Shown: piece by piece, positions 17,318 to 28,178 of the stretch
Position numbering within the stretch: position 1 is the first letter of the stretch
Layout: the number at the start of each line of letters is the position of its first letter
NCBI GenBank assembly: GCA_020252645.1
Contig: JADCCN010000011.1
Location: 1 to 64,000 of the forward strand
From: Methylobacterium sp.
Lineage (GTDB): Bacteria > Pseudomonadota > Alphaproteobacteria > Rhizobiales > Beijerinckiaceae
Direction: 5' to 3'
DNA: 64,000 bases
Notes under the pieces: model-generated
What the model was told of the DNA's origin: nothing
Seen by the model: the letters and a program-made list of their open reading frames with translations, nothing else
Databases searched by the model: none
Position numbers and translations under genes: made by a program

Positions 17318-18172
17318 TCACTCCGCCGGCGGGGAGACTTCCTTGCGATAGGGATGCGCCTTGTAGGTGCCGAGAATGCGCAATTCCTTCGAGAAGAAGG
17401 CGAGTTCTTCAAGCGCCAGTTTGAGGTTGCGATCCTCCGGGTGGCCTTCCACATCGGCATAGAATTGCGTGGCCGAGAACTGGCCGTCGACCATGTAGCT
17501 CTCGAGCTTGGTCATGTTGATGCCGTTGGTCGCAAAGCCGCCCATCGCCTTGTAGAGCGCGGCCGGCACGTTCCTCACGCGGAAGACGAAGCTCGTCATC
17601 AACGTATCCCGGCCCTGCGGCGCATCCTGCGCCTCCCGCGAGAGGATGACGAAGCGGGTCGTGTTGTGCTTTTCATCCTCGATATGCTCGGCGAGAATAT
17701 CGAGGCCATAGACCTCCGCCGCAAGCCTCGGCGCGATGGCCGCGCGTGTCGGGTCGCCCGCTTCCGAAACATGGCGAGCCGAGCCGGCGGTATCCGCCGC
17801 CGTCACTGGCTTGATGCCGTGCTTCCTCAGGAAACGCCGCGTCTGCCCCAAAGCCATGATGTGGCTCTCGGCGGTCCGGATGTTCTCGAGCGTAGCGCCC
17901 TTCACCGCCATGAGGTGGAAATAGATCGGCAGGAAATGCTCGCCGATGATGTGGAAATTCGATTTGGGCAGCAGGTGATGGATATCCGCCACGCGGCCCG
18001 CGATCGAATTCTCGATCGGGATCATCGCGAGATCGGCCGTGCCGTCACCGAGGGCCGCGAAGGCATCCTCGAAGGTGGGGCAGGGCAGGGCCTCCCAGCC
18101 GGGATAGACCTCATGGCAGGCGATTTCGGAATTCGCCCCGCGCTCGCCCTGGAAGGCGATGACCTTTTTCAT
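17318..18172 (-). CDS. pheA: Prephenate dehydratase
   Basis: A 284-residue monofunctional prephenate dehydratase converting prephenate to phenylpyruvate. It begins KKVIAFQGERGANSEIAC, contains IPIENSIAGRV and the TRFVIL segment of the catalytic domain, and ends in an ACT regulatory domain (KLESYMVDGQFSATQFYADV, about 215-280) for phenylalanine feedback. Separate PheA without chorismate mutase is usual in alphaproteobacteria. It lies 11 bases downstream of kdsB. Confidence 0.95.
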   Translation of the reverse strand: MKKVIAFQGERGANSEIACHEVYPGWEALPCPTFEDAFAALGDGTADLAMIPIENSIAGRVADIHHLLPKSNFHIIGEHFLPIYFHLMAVKGATLENIRTAESHIMALGQTRRFLRKHGIKPVTAADTAGSARHVSEAGDPTRAAIAPRLAAEVYGLDILAEHIEDEKHNTTRFVILSREAQDAPQGRDTLMTSFVFRVRNVPAALYKAMGGFATNGINMTKLESYMVDGQFSATQFYADVEGHPEDRNLKLALEELAFFSKELRILGTYKAHPYRKEVSPPAE

Positions 18173-18183
18173 GTTCTTCTCCT

Positions 18184-18918
18184 TCAGCGCGCGGCGATCA
18201 GCGCGCGGGCGCGCTCCAGATCCTCGGGCGTATCGACGCCAAGCGGCACGGTTTCGACCACGGTGATGTCGATGCGCATCCCCGCTTCCAGGGCGCGGAG
18301 CTGTTCGAGCTTCTCGCGCATTTCCAGCGGGGAAGGCGGCAGGCTCACGAAACGGCGCAGGGCATTCCGGCGATAGGCATAGAGCCCGATATGGTGGAAG
18401 AGATCGCCCTCGCCCCAGGGCGCGGTGGCGCGGGTGAAGTAGAGCGCACGCAAGCGGTGGGCGTTCAGCGGGGAGCCCACGGCCTTCACCACATGGCTTG
18501 CGGTCTTCTCATCCTCGCGGCGGATGACGGCTGCGAGCGTCCCGATATCTACGGCCCGATCCGCCAGCGGCAGGAGCGAGGCGGCGATGATGCGCGGATC
18601 AATCGTGGGCAGGTCGCCCTGCACATTCACGATGATGTCGTGCCGCCCGTCGGGATCATGATTCTCCACCGCCTCGTGGATGCGGTCGGAGCCGGAGGGA
18701 TGGTCGGCGCGGGTCATCACGGCCTGCCCGCCGGCCCTGATGACGGCCTCGGCGATTTCCGGCGCATCGGTCGCCACGATCACCGGGCCGATGCCGGATT
18801 CGATCGCCCGGTTCCACACCTGCACGATCATCGGCTGGCCACCGATATCGGCCATCGGCTTGCCCGGCAGGCGCATCGCTGCCATGCGGGCCGGGATGAC
18901 GATCAGCGGGTCTGACAT
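18184..18918 (-). CDS. kdsB: 3-deoxy-manno-octulosonate cytidylyltransferase
   Basis: A 244-residue KdsB that activates Kdo as CMP-Kdo for lipopolysaccharide core synthesis. It opens [20 protein letters not shown] (nucleotide-binding loop) and contains [13 protein letters not shown] and [17 protein letters not shown]. The start ATG 18918 fits the family N-terminus exactly; an in-frame extension far upstream is spurious because it crosses the divergent promoter. It is the first gene of a kdsB-pheA pair, divergent from the cytochrome c gene. Confidence 0.95.
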   Translation of the reverse strand: MSDPLIVIPARMAAMRLPGKPMADIGGQPMIVQVWNRAIESGIGPVIVATDAPEIAEAVIRAGGQAVMTRADHPSGSDRIHEAVENHDPDGRHDIIVNVQGDLPTIDPRIIAASLLPLADRAVDIGTLAAVIRREDEKTASHVVKAVGSPLNAHRLRALYFTRATAPWGEGDLFHHIGLYAYRRNALRRFVSLPPSPLEMREKLEQLRALEAGMRIDITVVETVPLGVDTPEDLERARALIAAR

Positions 18919-19140
18919 GAAGGAAGCTCCGCGAACGGGCAAGGCCGACACTGAGCGGCCAAAAGTAGCACCGTTGCGCGCGCTTATACGGGTTGCCTTC
19001 GCCCCTGAAAAGCGAGTAATCAGCCCCTCGTCTAGGTGGATGGCGAAGTCCGCTTGACGGGGCGCGCGAAAACGTGAATGCCCCATTTCGGTCCGCCGGC
19101 ATTGCGCCGGCCCATGGGACGTGCAGGCCGAGGGGCGAGC
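18919..19140. promoter_or_regulatory. Divergent promoter region of kdsB and the cytochrome c gene
   Basis: The 222 bases hold no gene. A good -35-like TTGACG lies at 19054-19059 reading toward the cytochrome gene, but a matching -10 about 17 bases later is weak (AATGCC). A GCCGGC...GCCGGC inverted repeat near 19099-19115 could form a leader hairpin. Confidence 0.35.
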
Positions 19141-19692
19141 ATGGGTTCGAATGAGATGAACAAGGTCGCGGGCGCCGTGCTCGGCATGCTGACTCTGGCG
19201 ATGGGCATCGGCTTCCTGTCGGGCATGCTCGTGCATCAGAAGCCGATGACCAAGGCTGGCTATGAATTGCCCGAGCCCCAGGCCGAAACGGCGGTTGCCG
19301 CAGCGCCGGCCGCACCGCAGCAGGCCGAGCCGATCGCGAAGCGCCTTGCTTCGGCGAGCGCGGAGAAGGGCGCCACCGCGGCGCGCAAATGCGCCGCCTG
19401 CCACCAGTTCACGAAGGATGGCAAGAACGGCCAGGGCCCGCTCCTTTTCAACGTCGTGGCCCGCGTGAAGGGTTCCGCTGCCGGCTTCAATTATTCGAAT
19501 GCCCTGAAGGAGCGTGCCGCCAAGGGCGAGAAGTGGGATTTCGAGGCTCTCGATGCCTTCATCGCGAACCCGAAGGCCTACCTGCCCGGCACCTCGATGA
19601 ATTATGCGGGGATTGCCCGCCCGGACGAGCGAGCGGACCTGATCGCCTATATGCGCCTGCAGGCCGATTCGCCGGCTCCCCTGCCGCAATAA
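19141..19692 (+). CDS. cycM: Membrane-anchored class I cytochrome c (CycM-like)
   Basis: A 183-residue cytochrome with an uncleaved N-terminal anchor ([20 protein letters not shown]), an Ala/Pro-rich linker, then a class I cytochrome c domain. The haem site is C84-AA-C87-H88, and the axial Met is probably M153 in PGTSM. This matches CycM of Bradyrhizobium-type bacteria, which carries electrons from the bc1 complex to cytochrome aa3 oxidase on the periplasmic side. ATG 19141 is preceded by GGGGCGAGC. A rho-independent terminator follows. Confidence 0.9.
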   Translation: MGSNEMNKVAGAVLGMLTLAMGIGFLSGMLVHQKPMTKAGYELPEPQAETAVAAAPAAPQQAEPIAKRLASASAEKGATAARKCAACHQFTKDGKNGQGPLLFNVVARVKGSAAGFNYSNALKERAAKGEKWDFEALDAFIANPKAYLPGTSMNYAGIARPDERADLIAYMRLQADSPAPLPQ

Positions 19693-19721
19693 TTGCCAGT
19701 CATTCGGGGGAATGTGGAGAT

Positions 19722-19746
19722 AAGGCCGGGAAACCGGCCTTTTTTC
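19722..19746 (+). terminator. Rho-independent terminator after the cytochrome c gene
   Basis: AGGCCGG (19723-19729), loop GAAA, CCGGCCT (19734-19740) and then TTTTTT form a textbook intrinsic terminator, separating the cytochrome gene from yejA. Confidence 0.9.
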
Positions 19747-19881
19747 ATTTCTGTTTTCCGGCTCTTTCCATCGTCCTTGCTACCCAAAAGCCAAAGCGGG
19801 CCTCTGGCCTTCACCCTTCCGCGCACCATAGTCTCGGAAAGGCCGTTGAAAGTGATTCGGCTGAACCGGGAGCATCGCACC

Positions 19882-21807
19882 GTGAGGGAAGATCCGATCG
19901 AGCTGGCCACCCGCCTGAGCCCGTCGCGGCGCAGGCTTCTCTCCGGCGCGGCCCTTCTTGGCGTTTCCACCCTGTTGCCGCCTGAACGCGCGAAAGCGCA
20001 GGGCGCGGATGCCACGGGTTTCGAGCCGGCGAGCCACGGGATGTCCATCTTCGGCGATCTCAAATATCCGGCCGATTTCAAGCGCTTCGACTACGTGAGG
20101 CCGGATGCGCCCAAAGGGGGCGAATTCTCCACCCAGATCACCTCGCTCTCGGGCAACCAGAATTTCACGACCTATGACACGCTGAACATCTTTTCCATGC
20201 GCGGCAATGGCGCGGCCGGGATGGGGCTGATCTACGACAGCCTGATGACCGGTTCGCTGGATGAGCCGGATTCGCTCTATGGCCTCGTGGCGCAGAGCGT
20301 TCGGCGCAGCACCGACGGCCTGCGCTATCGCTTCAAGCTCCGGCCGCAGGCGCGCTTCCATGATGGCAGCCCGCTGACGGCCGCCGATGTGGTCTTCACG
20401 CTCGAGACGCTGAAGAGCAACAAGGCCCATGCGGGCTATCGCATCGCTCTGGAGCGCGTGCTCGGTGCCGAGGCGATCGCGCCCGACGAGGTCGAAATCC
20501 GCTTTGCGCCCAATCGCAGCCGCGAATTGCCGCTGGTTGCGGCCTCGCTGCCGATTTTCTCGAAGGCCTATTATGCCACGCGGGATTTCGATTCCGGCAC
20601 GCTTGAAAGCCCGCTCGGCTCCGGGGGCTACAAGGTCGACAGGGTGGATGTCGGCCGCTCCATCAGCTTCCGCCGCGTGGCCGACCATTGGGCGAAGGAT
20701 CTCCCGGTTTCCATCGGCCAGGGGAATTTCGAGACCATCCGCTACGAGTATTTCCGCGATCGCGAGGCGGCCTTCCAGGCGTTTACCGCTGGCACCTTCA
20801 CCTTCCGCGAGGAATTCACCTCGCTGATCTGGGCGACGCGCTACGATTTTCCCGCCATGAAGGATGGCCGCGTGAAGCGCGAGACGGCGGTGGATGGCCG
20901 CCCCTCGGGCACGCAGGGCTGGTTCATGAACACCCGCCGCCCGCAATTCCGCGATCCGCGCGTGCGGGAGGCGATGGCGCTCGCGCTCGATTTCGAATGG
21001 GTGAACCGCAACCTGATGTTCGGGTTGAGGAAGCGCACGGCCTCCTATTTCGAGAATTCGCCCATGAAGGCCGAGGGCAAGCCCTCGCCGGCCGAACTTG
21101 CCTTGCTGGAACCCTTGCGCGGCAAGGTGCCGGACGAGGTGTTCGGCGAGCCCTGGTCGCCGCCCGAGAGCGATGGTTCGGGGCAGGATCGCAACATCCT
21201 GCGCCGGGCCTCCCAGCTTCTGAACGCGGCCGGCGCCAGGCGCGGGCCCGACAACGTGCTGCGCCTGCCGGATGGCACGAAGATGGAAGTCGAATTCCTC
21301 GAATTCGACAATGCGATCAGCCGGCACACGGAATCGATCATCAAGAACCTGCGCCTGCTCGGCATCGAGGGCGCGATCCGCGTGGTCGATCCGTCGCAGT
21401 TCCAGAAGCGCCAGCAGGAATTCGATTTCGACATCCTCTCGGCCCGCTTCGTGATGTCCATGGCGCCGGGCGAGAGCCTGCGCGCTTTGTTCGGTTCGCA
21501 GGCCGCGAAGACTCCGGGCTCGCGCAATCTCGCAGGGATCGCCGACCCGGCGGTCGATGCACTCATCGAGGCCATCATCGCCGCCCGGACCCGCGAGGAG
21601 ATCACCATCGCGGCGCGCGCCTTGGATCGTGTGCTGCGCGCGGGCCGCTACTGGATTCCCGCCTGGCATACGGGCGAGCATTTCCTCGCCTTCTGGGACA
21701 TGTTCGAGCGGCCCGGCCCCATTCCGCCCCTGGCCGGCTCACCGACCAGCGTCGCCATGGCGACCTGGTGGCGGGATGCCTCCAGGGCGCAGAGGCTTGG
21801 TCGCTGA
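19882..21807 (+). CDS. yejA: YejA-like extracellular peptide-binding protein
   Basis: About 641 residues, SBP_bac_5 family. GTG 19882 is chosen as start (GGGAG eight bases upstream; no ATG is available before the signal). The N-terminus [19 protein letters not shown] followed by AKAQ is a Tat-like signal peptide with three consecutive Arg. Mature features include [33 protein letters not shown] and PREA-like [15 protein letters not shown], typical of YejA. It delivers oligopeptides, such as microcin C or antimicrobial peptides, to YejBEF. The stop overlaps the yejB start. Confidence 0.93.
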   Translation: MREDPIELATRLSPSRRRLLSGAALLGVSTLLPPERAKAQGADATGFEPASHGMSIFGDLKYPADFKRFDYVRPDAPKGGEFSTQITSLSGNQNFTTYDTLNIFSMRGNGAAGMGLIYDSLMTGSLDEPDSLYGLVAQSVRRSTDGLRYRFKLRPQARFHDGSPLTAADVVFTLETLKSNKAHAGYRIALERVLGAEAIAPDEVEIRFAPNRSRELPLVAASLPIFSKAYYATRDFDSGTLESPLGSGGYKVDRVDVGRSISFRRVADHWAKDLPVSIGQGNFETIRYEYFRDREAAFQAFTAGTFTFREEFTSLIWATRYDFPAMKDGRVKRETAVDGRPSGTQGWFMNTRRPQFRDPRVREAMALALDFEWVNRNLMFGLRKRTASYFENSPMKAEGKPSPAELALLEPLRGKVPDEVFGEPWSPPESDGSGQDRNILRRASQLLNAAGARRGPDNVLRLPDGTKMEVEFLEFDNAISRHTESIIKNLRLLGIEGAIRVVDPSQFQKRQQEFDFDILSARFVMSMAPGESLRALFGSQAAKTPGSRNLAGIADPAVDALIEAIIAARTREEITIAARALDRVLRAGRYWIPAWHTGEHFLAFWDMFERPGPIPPLAGSPTSVAMATWWRDASRAQRLGR

Positions 21808-22910
21808 TGCTGGCCTATACGCTGCGCCGGCTCGCGCTGATGGTGCCGACCCTGCTCGGCATCCTTCTTCTGTCGTTTGTCATCATCCAGTTCGCGCCGG
21901 GCGGGCCTGTCGAGCGCATCATCGCGCAATTGCAGGGGCAGGATGCGAGCGGCGCGAACCGCGTGGGCGGTGGCGGCGGCGATATCGGGGCTGCCGGCCA
22001 GAGCGCCGGGGCGGGCGATGCGACCTCCAGCTATCGCGGCGCGCAGGGGCTTGATCCGGCCTTCATCAAGGAACTCGAGAAACAATTCGGTTTCGACAAG
22101 CCCGCGCATGAGCGCTTCTTCAAGATGGTTTGGGATTATGCCCGCTTCGATTTCGGGCGTTCTTTCTTCCGCGATGCCCGCGTGGTCGATCTCATCCTCG
22201 AGAAGATGCCGGTTTCCATCTCCCTCGGCCTCTGGATGACGCTGATCGCCTATGCGATCTCCATCCCGCTCGGCATTCGCAAGGCGGTGAAGGATGGCTC
22301 TGCCTTCGATGTCTGGACCAGCGGCGTGATCGTCGTGGCCTATGCGATCCCGGGCTTTCTCTTCGCGGTTCTGCTGGTGGTGCTTTTTGCAGGCGGCTCC
22401 TTCTGGCAGATTTTCCCGTTGCGCGGGCTCACGAGTTCGAATTTCGACCAGCTCTCGCTGGGCGGAAAAATCCTCGATTACCTCTGGCACATCACGTTGC
22501 CGCTGACGGCGATGATCCTCTCGCAATTCGCGACACTGACGCTGCTCACCAAGAACTCGTTCCTGGATGAAATCCGCAAACAATATGTGCTCACGGCGCG
22601 CATGAAGGGCTTGAGCGAGCGCCGCGTGCTCTATGGCCATGTCTTCCGCAATGCGATGCTGATCGTGATCGCCGGTTTCCCCGGCGCCTTCATCCACGCC
22701 TTCTTCACGGGTTCGCTGCTGATCGAGACGATCTTCTCGCTCGACGGCCTGGGGCTCCTTTCCTACGAGGCCACTTTGGGGCGCGATTATCCGGTGGTCT
22801 TTGCGACCCTCTATATCTTCGCGCTGATGGGCCTCGTGATCACGCTGCTGACCGACCTCACCTACACCTATATCGACCCCCGTATCGATTTCGAGGCGCG
22901 CGATGTCTGA
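21807..22910 (+). CDS. yejB: YejB-like ABC peptide transporter permease
   Basis: A 367-residue DppB/YejB-type permease: [20 protein letters not shown], then [16 protein letters not shown], a Gly/Ser-rich periplasmic insert (residues about 50-80), and the EAA-type loop [20 protein letters not shown]. The ATG at 21807 shares its A with the yejA stop (TGATG), so translation is coupled. It forms the membrane channel with YejE. Confidence 0.95.
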   Translation: MLAYTLRRLALMVPTLLGILLLSFVIIQFAPGGPVERIIAQLQGQDASGANRVGGGGGDIGAAGQSAGAGDATSSYRGAQGLDPAFIKELEKQFGFDKPAHERFFKMVWDYARFDFGRSFFRDARVVDLILEKMPVSISLGLWMTLIAYAISIPLGIRKAVKDGSAFDVWTSGVIVVAYAIPGFLFAVLLVVLFAGGSFWQIFPLRGLTSSNFDQLSLGGKILDYLWHITLPLTAMILSQFATLTLLTKNSFLDEIRKQYVLTARMKGLSERRVLYGHVFRNAMLIVIAGFPGAFIHAFFTGSLLIETIFSLDGLGLLSYEATLGRDYPVVFATLYIFALMGLVITLLTDLTYTYIDPRIDFEARDV

Positions 22911-24072
22911 ACTCGCCGCTGATGATCGCGCGCCGCTGGCTCCGCCCGTGCCGGAAACGGGCGGATTGCTGGGCCGTTTCGTGAAGCTCTCGCCGCTCAA
23001 CCAGCGGCGGCTCAGGAGTTTCCGGGCGAACCGGCGCGGCGCCTGGTCGTTCTGGATCTTCATGGTCCTGTTTGTCCTGAGCCTTTTCGCGGAATTCCTC
23101 GCGAATGACCGGCCGATTGTCGCGAATTACAAGGGCGAATGGCTGTTCCCCGTGCTGGTGGATTACCCCGAGGAGAAATTCGGCGGCTTCCTCGCTGTCA
23201 CGGATTACCGCGACCCCGTGATCGCCGAGGAGATCAACGCCAATGGCTTCATGGTCTTCCCGCCGATCCGCTTCCATCATCGCACCATCAACCGCGACCT
23301 GCCGGTGCCGGCGCCGGCGCCGCCGACCTGGCTGCTCACATCCGAGCAATGTGCCGCAGCCGCGGCAAGAACCGGCGGCAGGTCCTGTCGCGATATCGAA
23401 TGGAACTGGCTCGGCACGGATGATCGCGGGCGGGATGTGGTGGCGCGGCTGATCTACGGTTTCCGTATTTCCGTGCTCTTCGGCCTCATTCTGGCGGTCT
23501 TCGCATCGGTCATCGGCATCGCCGCGGGGGCCGTGCAGGGCTATTTCGGCGGCAAGGTGGACCTCATCTTCCAGCGCTTCATCGAGATCTGGACCTCGAT
23601 GCCGCTGCTCTACCTGCTGATCATCCTCTCGGCGGTGATCACGCCGAGCTTCTTCATCCTGCTGTTCATCCTGCTGCTTTTCAAATGGACGAGCTTGGTG
23701 GGCGTGGTGCGGGCGGAATTCCTGCGCGCGCGGAACTTCGAATATGTGAATGCGGCCCGCGCCCTCGGCCTCGGCGATGGCGCGATCATGATGCGCCATA
23801 TCCTGCCCAACGCGATGGTCGCGACGCTGACCTACCTGCCTTTCGTGCTGAATTCCTCGATCACGACGCTGACCTCGCTGGATTTCCTCGGCTTTGGCCT
23901 GCCACCCGGTTCGCCCTCGCTGGGTGAACTCCTCCAGCAGGGCAAATCGAACCTGCAGGCGCCGTGGCTGGGCCTCGCGGGGTTCTTCATCATCGCCCTC
24001 ATGCTCTCGCTGCTGATCTTCATCGGCGAGGCGGTTCGTGATGCCTTCGACCCGCGGAAGACGTTTGCATGA
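22903..24072 (+). CDS. yejE: YejE-like ABC peptide transporter permease
   Basis: A 389-residue permease with N-terminal [20 protein letters not shown], a first helix, and a long periplasmic loop ([14 protein letters not shown]). [20 protein letters not shown] and the coupling loop [20 protein letters not shown] follow. It overlaps yejB by 8 bases. In the usual yejABEF order the ATPase gene follows immediately; here a toxin-antitoxin-like pair lies between yejE and yejF. Confidence 0.95.
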   Translation: MSELAADDRAPLAPPVPETGGLLGRFVKLSPLNQRRLRSFRANRRGAWSFWIFMVLFVLSLFAEFLANDRPIVANYKGEWLFPVLVDYPEEKFGGFLAVTDYRDPVIAEEINANGFMVFPPIRFHHRTINRDLPVPAPAPPTWLLTSEQCAAAAARTGGRSCRDIEWNWLGTDDRGRDVVARLIYGFRISVLFGLILAVFASVIGIAAGAVQGYFGGKVDLIFQRFIEIWTSMPLLYLLIILSAVITPSFFILLFILLLFKWTSLVGVVRAEFLRARNFEYVNAARALGLGDGAIMMRHILPNAMVATLTYLPFVLNSSITTLTSLDFLGFGLPPGSPSLGELLQQGKSNLQAPWLGLAGFFIIALMLSLLIFIGEAVRDAFDPRKTFA

Positions 24073-24109
24073 GATATTGCTATGATCGTCCCATGCAAGG
24101 AGTTTTCTC

Positions 24110-24343
24110 ATGAACAGGATCGTTCGCAATCATGTTCCGGCTCGCGATCTGCCTGAGAACTTGCGTGCCGACATTGCGCCCGATGCTCTTGTCACTGTCA
24201 CGATCGAGGAAGAACGAAAGCCGCTCAGCATGGCGGAGCTGCTCTCCATGCTTGAGGGGGGAGCAATGTCCCGTGAGCGCGAACCGATTTCGGTCGACGA
24301 GGCGGTTCGCCGTGTACGCGCGTTGCGCGATGAGTGGGAATGA
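24110..24343 (+). CDS. Small antitoxin-like protein paired with a PIN-domain gene
   Basis: A 77-residue acidic protein, not recognised as a named family. It starts at ATG 24110 with an excellent AAGGAG six bases before it. The C-terminal half (LLSMLEGGAMSREREPISVD, then EAVRRVRALRDEWE) resembles the extended, charged toxin-wrapping tail of VapB-type antitoxins. No clear DNA-binding fold is visible by eye. Its stop overlaps the PIN gene start as ATGA. The antitoxin role is inferred from size, order and coupling. Confidence 0.65.
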   Translation: MNRIVRNHVPARDLPENLRADIAPDALVTVTIEEERKPLSMAELLSMLEGGAMSREREPISVDEAVRRVRALRDEWE

Positions 24344-24830
24344 CGCCTTTGTCACGGCCTCTCATCTATCTTGACACCAACATTCTTATCCAGCTTTTTG
24401 AAACGGGATATGAGGATCGAAAAATCATTCGGAGTTTGATCGCAGCGGCGAAGAGAAAAAATTTTGTTACGAGCGAACTCACCTTGGCTGAATCGCTTGT
24501 CAGCCCGCTTCGCAACAGAGACGTTCAATTGATTAATCTGTATGAGAATTGGACCATATCAAACCAGGTTCTCGAAGTTGTTCCGGTACAACGTGACATC
24601 CTTCGGCATGCTGCGATTCTGCGTGCAGAAAAACGGAGCCTGAAACTGCCCGACGCCATTCATCTCGGGACCGCCCTCGAAGCCGGATGCGATGTGTTCC
24701 TGACCAACGAGAAACGGCTTGAGGACGAGTATTCGATCTTTAGCCCTGCAGGCCATCGCTCCGTCGCTCCTCTGCAGGTGCTTCAACCGGGGCCAGAGGT
24801 CATCGAAAGGCTTGTGGCAAGGGTTTCGGC

Positions 24831-24834
<4 letters not shown>
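24340..24834 (+). CDS. PIN-domain protein, probable VapC-like ribonuclease toxin
   Basis: A 164-residue PIN fold. The acidic active-site set is visible: D12 in YLDTNILI, E51 in TLAESLVS, D105 in KLPDAIHL, and D118 with N123 in CDVFLTNEKRL. PIN toxins cleave RNA, often tRNA or rRNA. The start is ATG 24340, coupled to the antitoxin stop. Base composition is lower than its neighbours (42% G+C in 24421-24480, counted by eye). The stop overlaps the yejF start as ATGA, so toxin translation is coupled to the last transporter gene. Confidence 0.85.
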
Positions 24835-26453
<1,619 letters not shown>

Positions 26454-26572
26454 AACCGCGCCATCGCGTTGAGGCTTGGTTCACCGCAAGGCCAAGTCGC
26501 CGCCGCCTTCAACACATCCTTTGTCCTTTGCCGTCAGGCTGCGGCTCCGAAGGGTTCAGGAAGGCGTTGTTC

Positions 26573-27085
26573 ATGTCGTTTCGCATGATCTTGATGGTGG
26601 CGGGCGTGGCGATCGGCGGCGCCAACCTCGCCCATACGCTTGCCAAGCGGCAGAGCGAGCCGGCCGCACCCGAGCCGGCGAAGGTCGCTTCCGCCAACAT
26701 GGCCACGCCTGCCGCCCGCGTGGTGGCGCTGCGGGCCGATCGCCGCGGTCATTTCGCGACCGATCTCACGATCAACAACCAGTTCGTGAAGGCGCTGGTC
26801 GATACGGGCGCCTCGGCGGTCGCCTTCTCGCATGAGGATGCGCAGAAGGCCGGCATCCACCCCAAGCCGGGCGATTACGTGATCCCCGTGCAGACCGCGA
26901 ATGGCGTGGTGCGCGCGGCGAAGGCGCGCATCCCGGAATTGCGGCTGCAGGGCATTGTCGTCCGAGATGTCGAGGCGACCGTGATGCCGCCCGGCGCGCT
27001 GAACATCACGCTTCTCGGCATGAGCTTCCTGAAGCGTCTCAAGAGTTTCGAGATGAACGGCAACACGCTCATCCTGAAGCAATAG
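26573..27085 (+). CDS. Membrane-anchored retropepsin-like aspartic protease (clan AA)
   Basis: 170 residues from ATG 26573 (GAAGGCG upstream). An N-terminal membrane segment (MILMVAGVAIGGANLA) and an Ala/Pro-rich linker precede a retropepsin-type domain. That domain has the catalytic triplet D77-T78-G79 (LVDTGASAVAFS) and closing motif TLLGMSFLKRL. It matches the small single-domain TIGR02281-type proteases of alphaproteobacteria, which would dimerise to form an active site facing the periplasm. Its TAG stop codon is the first three bases of repeat copy E. Confidence 0.88.
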   Translation: MSFRMILMVAGVAIGGANLAHTLAKRQSEPAAPEPAKVASANMATPAARVVALRADRRGHFATDLTINNQFVKALVDTGASAVAFSHEDAQKAGIHPKPGDYVIPVQTANGVVRAAKARIPELRLQGIVVRDVEATVMPPGALNITLLGMSFLKRLKSFEMNGNTLILKQ

Positions 27086-27130
27086 AGCATTTTCCGGCCA
27101 AGCGGCCGCTGCCTGGCCGGAAGACGATGC
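27083..27130. repeat. GCATG-family repeat, divergent copy E, beginning at a stop codon
   Basis: TAGAGCATTTTCCGGCCAAG, then CGGCCGCTGCCTGGCCGG and AAGACGATGC. The inner arms TTCCGGCCA and TGGCCGGAA are perfect 9-base complements. The leading TAG is the stop codon of the protease gene. The central ACCGG/TCCACTT block is not preserved, so membership in the family rests on the ends and layout. Confidence 0.55.
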
Positions 27131-27151
27131 GAAAGACCGGAAGACCGATCC

Positions 27152-27757
27152 TCAGATCGCAAAACCGAAGCGACGCACCTGCGCGCGCAGATCGGTCTCG
27201 GGCGTGACATGGATCACGCTGAAACCGAGGGCCGCGGCCGAATCCACATTCGCGCGGCTGTCATCCATGAAAAGGCAATCCTCCGCCTTCTGTCCGAAGC
27301 GTTGGAGAAACACCTGGTAGATCGCCGGGTCGGGCTTCAACAGCCTTTCCTCCGCCGAGACCACACGGCCATGAAAGCGCGTGAGGAAGGGATAGAGCCT
27401 GCAGGCTTCCCCGAAGGTGTCTGAAGCGAAATTCGTGATCGCGTAGGCGGGTATGCCCGCAGCCAGCGCATCCTCCAGCACCGCCACATTCGGGGCGATC
27501 GCCTCGGGCACCATCTTGTGCCAATTCGCGCGGAAGGCGCGGATCAGATCGGCATGATCCGGGTGAAGGGCGATCTGGATCGCCTCGGCCTCGCGCCAAT
27601 CGCGTCCGCGATCCTGCTCGAGGTTCCATTCGGGCGGAAGGATTCGGGTCAGGAAGTGGCTGCGGGTCTCGCGATCGGGCAGGAGATCGAGAAAAGCAAG
27701 GTGCGGATCATAGCGCAGCAGCACCTGACCAATATCGAAAACCAATGTTCTGGGCAT
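27152..27757 (-). CDS. HAD-superfamily phosphatase (subfamily IA, YihX-like)
   Basis: 201 residues from ATG 27757; an ATG at 27778 is an alternative start. Motif I is VFDIGQVLLRYDP, in which the usual second Asp is Gly, as in the YihX/haloacid-dehalogenase-like group. Motif II is YAITNFAS, motif III KPDPAIYQVFLQRFG, and motif IV LFMDDSRANVDSAAALG. It is probably a cytoplasmic phosphatase acting on a sugar phosphate or nucleotide; substrate unknown. Confidence 0.85.
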   Translation of the reverse strand: MPRTLVFDIGQVLLRYDPHLAFLDLLPDRETRSHFLTRILPPEWNLEQDRGRDWREAEAIQIALHPDHADLIRAFRANWHKMVPEAIAPNVAVLEDALAAGIPAYAITNFASDTFGEACRLYPFLTRFHGRVVSAEERLLKPDPAIYQVFLQRFGQKAEDCLFMDDSRANVDSAAALGFSVIHVTPETDLRAQVRRFGFAI

Positions 27758-27944
27758 TCCATTCCCGTTCTTTCGCATGGCGACGCAGCTTATGCCGTGT
27801 TTCGCGCGCTTCGCAAACACCGACTGGCATGGTGCTTGAAACGCTGGCGCCGAAATCCGCCTTTTCTGCCAAAGATCGGGAATCCATTCCCTTTCGGCAT
27901 GAAAACAGCGTCACGGCGTCCGGCTTCGGAGCCGGGAGAACGAT

Positions 27945-28039
27945 ATGCCATTGCCGAAGCTGCGTGTGGTCCTCGCCGATGAGCATCCGGTGATGCGCGA
28001 GGGTTTGCGCGCCGCCTTCGAGCATGCAGAAGACCGAGA
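27945..28039 (+). pseudogene. 5' remnant of a LuxR/NarL-type response regulator
   Basis: A good ribosome binding site (GGGAGAACGAT) precedes ATG 27945. The frame then reads KLRVVLADEHPVMREGLRAA, the typical opening of a NarL/LuxR response-regulator receiver domain including the acidic Asp-Glu pair and the HPVxREGL motif. After about 27-30 residues the similarity stops and the frame runs into a composite palindromic repeat, ending at 28148. The phospho-acceptor Asp and the DNA-binding domain are absent. I read it as a truncated gene whose remainder was lost at the repeat; no matching 3' part is seen nearby. Confidence 0.6.
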
Positions 28040-28178
28040 GCACGGTTTTGATTCCATCAAAACGAGACGTGCCCTAGAGCATGCTGTGAAAAAGTGGAAT
28101 CCGGTTTTTCACAAAAAAGCATGCGATAATAATAAGATAAGAGCATGATATGCTTCCGTCTGAACACATCATGCTCTA
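28040..28178. repeat. Composite mosaic repeat: three palindromic modules
   Basis: Module 1 (28040-28072) has GCACG...CGTGC ends and inner arms TTTTGAT/ATCAAAA. Module 2 (28077-28126) is the exact reverse complement of window positions 1-50. After an AT-rich linker (ATAATAAGATAA), module 3 (28141-28176) has arms GAGCATGAT and ATCATGCTC around ATGCTTCCGTCTGAACAC-type sequence. Modules 2 and 3 recur together in the opposite orientation at 63862-63966. The element ends in CTAG, whose reverse strand TAG is the stop codon of the quinone oxidoreductase gene. Together with the remnant it fills the only gene-poor stretch of the window. Confidence 0.85.

Noticed and set aside
20688-21806. Upstream extension of yejB inside yejA
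   Set aside because: It overlaps yejA in another frame; the YejB family start and TGATG coupling place the start at 21807.
27945-28148. Intact 67-residue gene with a receiver domain
   Set aside because: Only the first quarter of a receiver domain is present and the rest is encoded by the palindromic repeat, so it is treated as a remnant.
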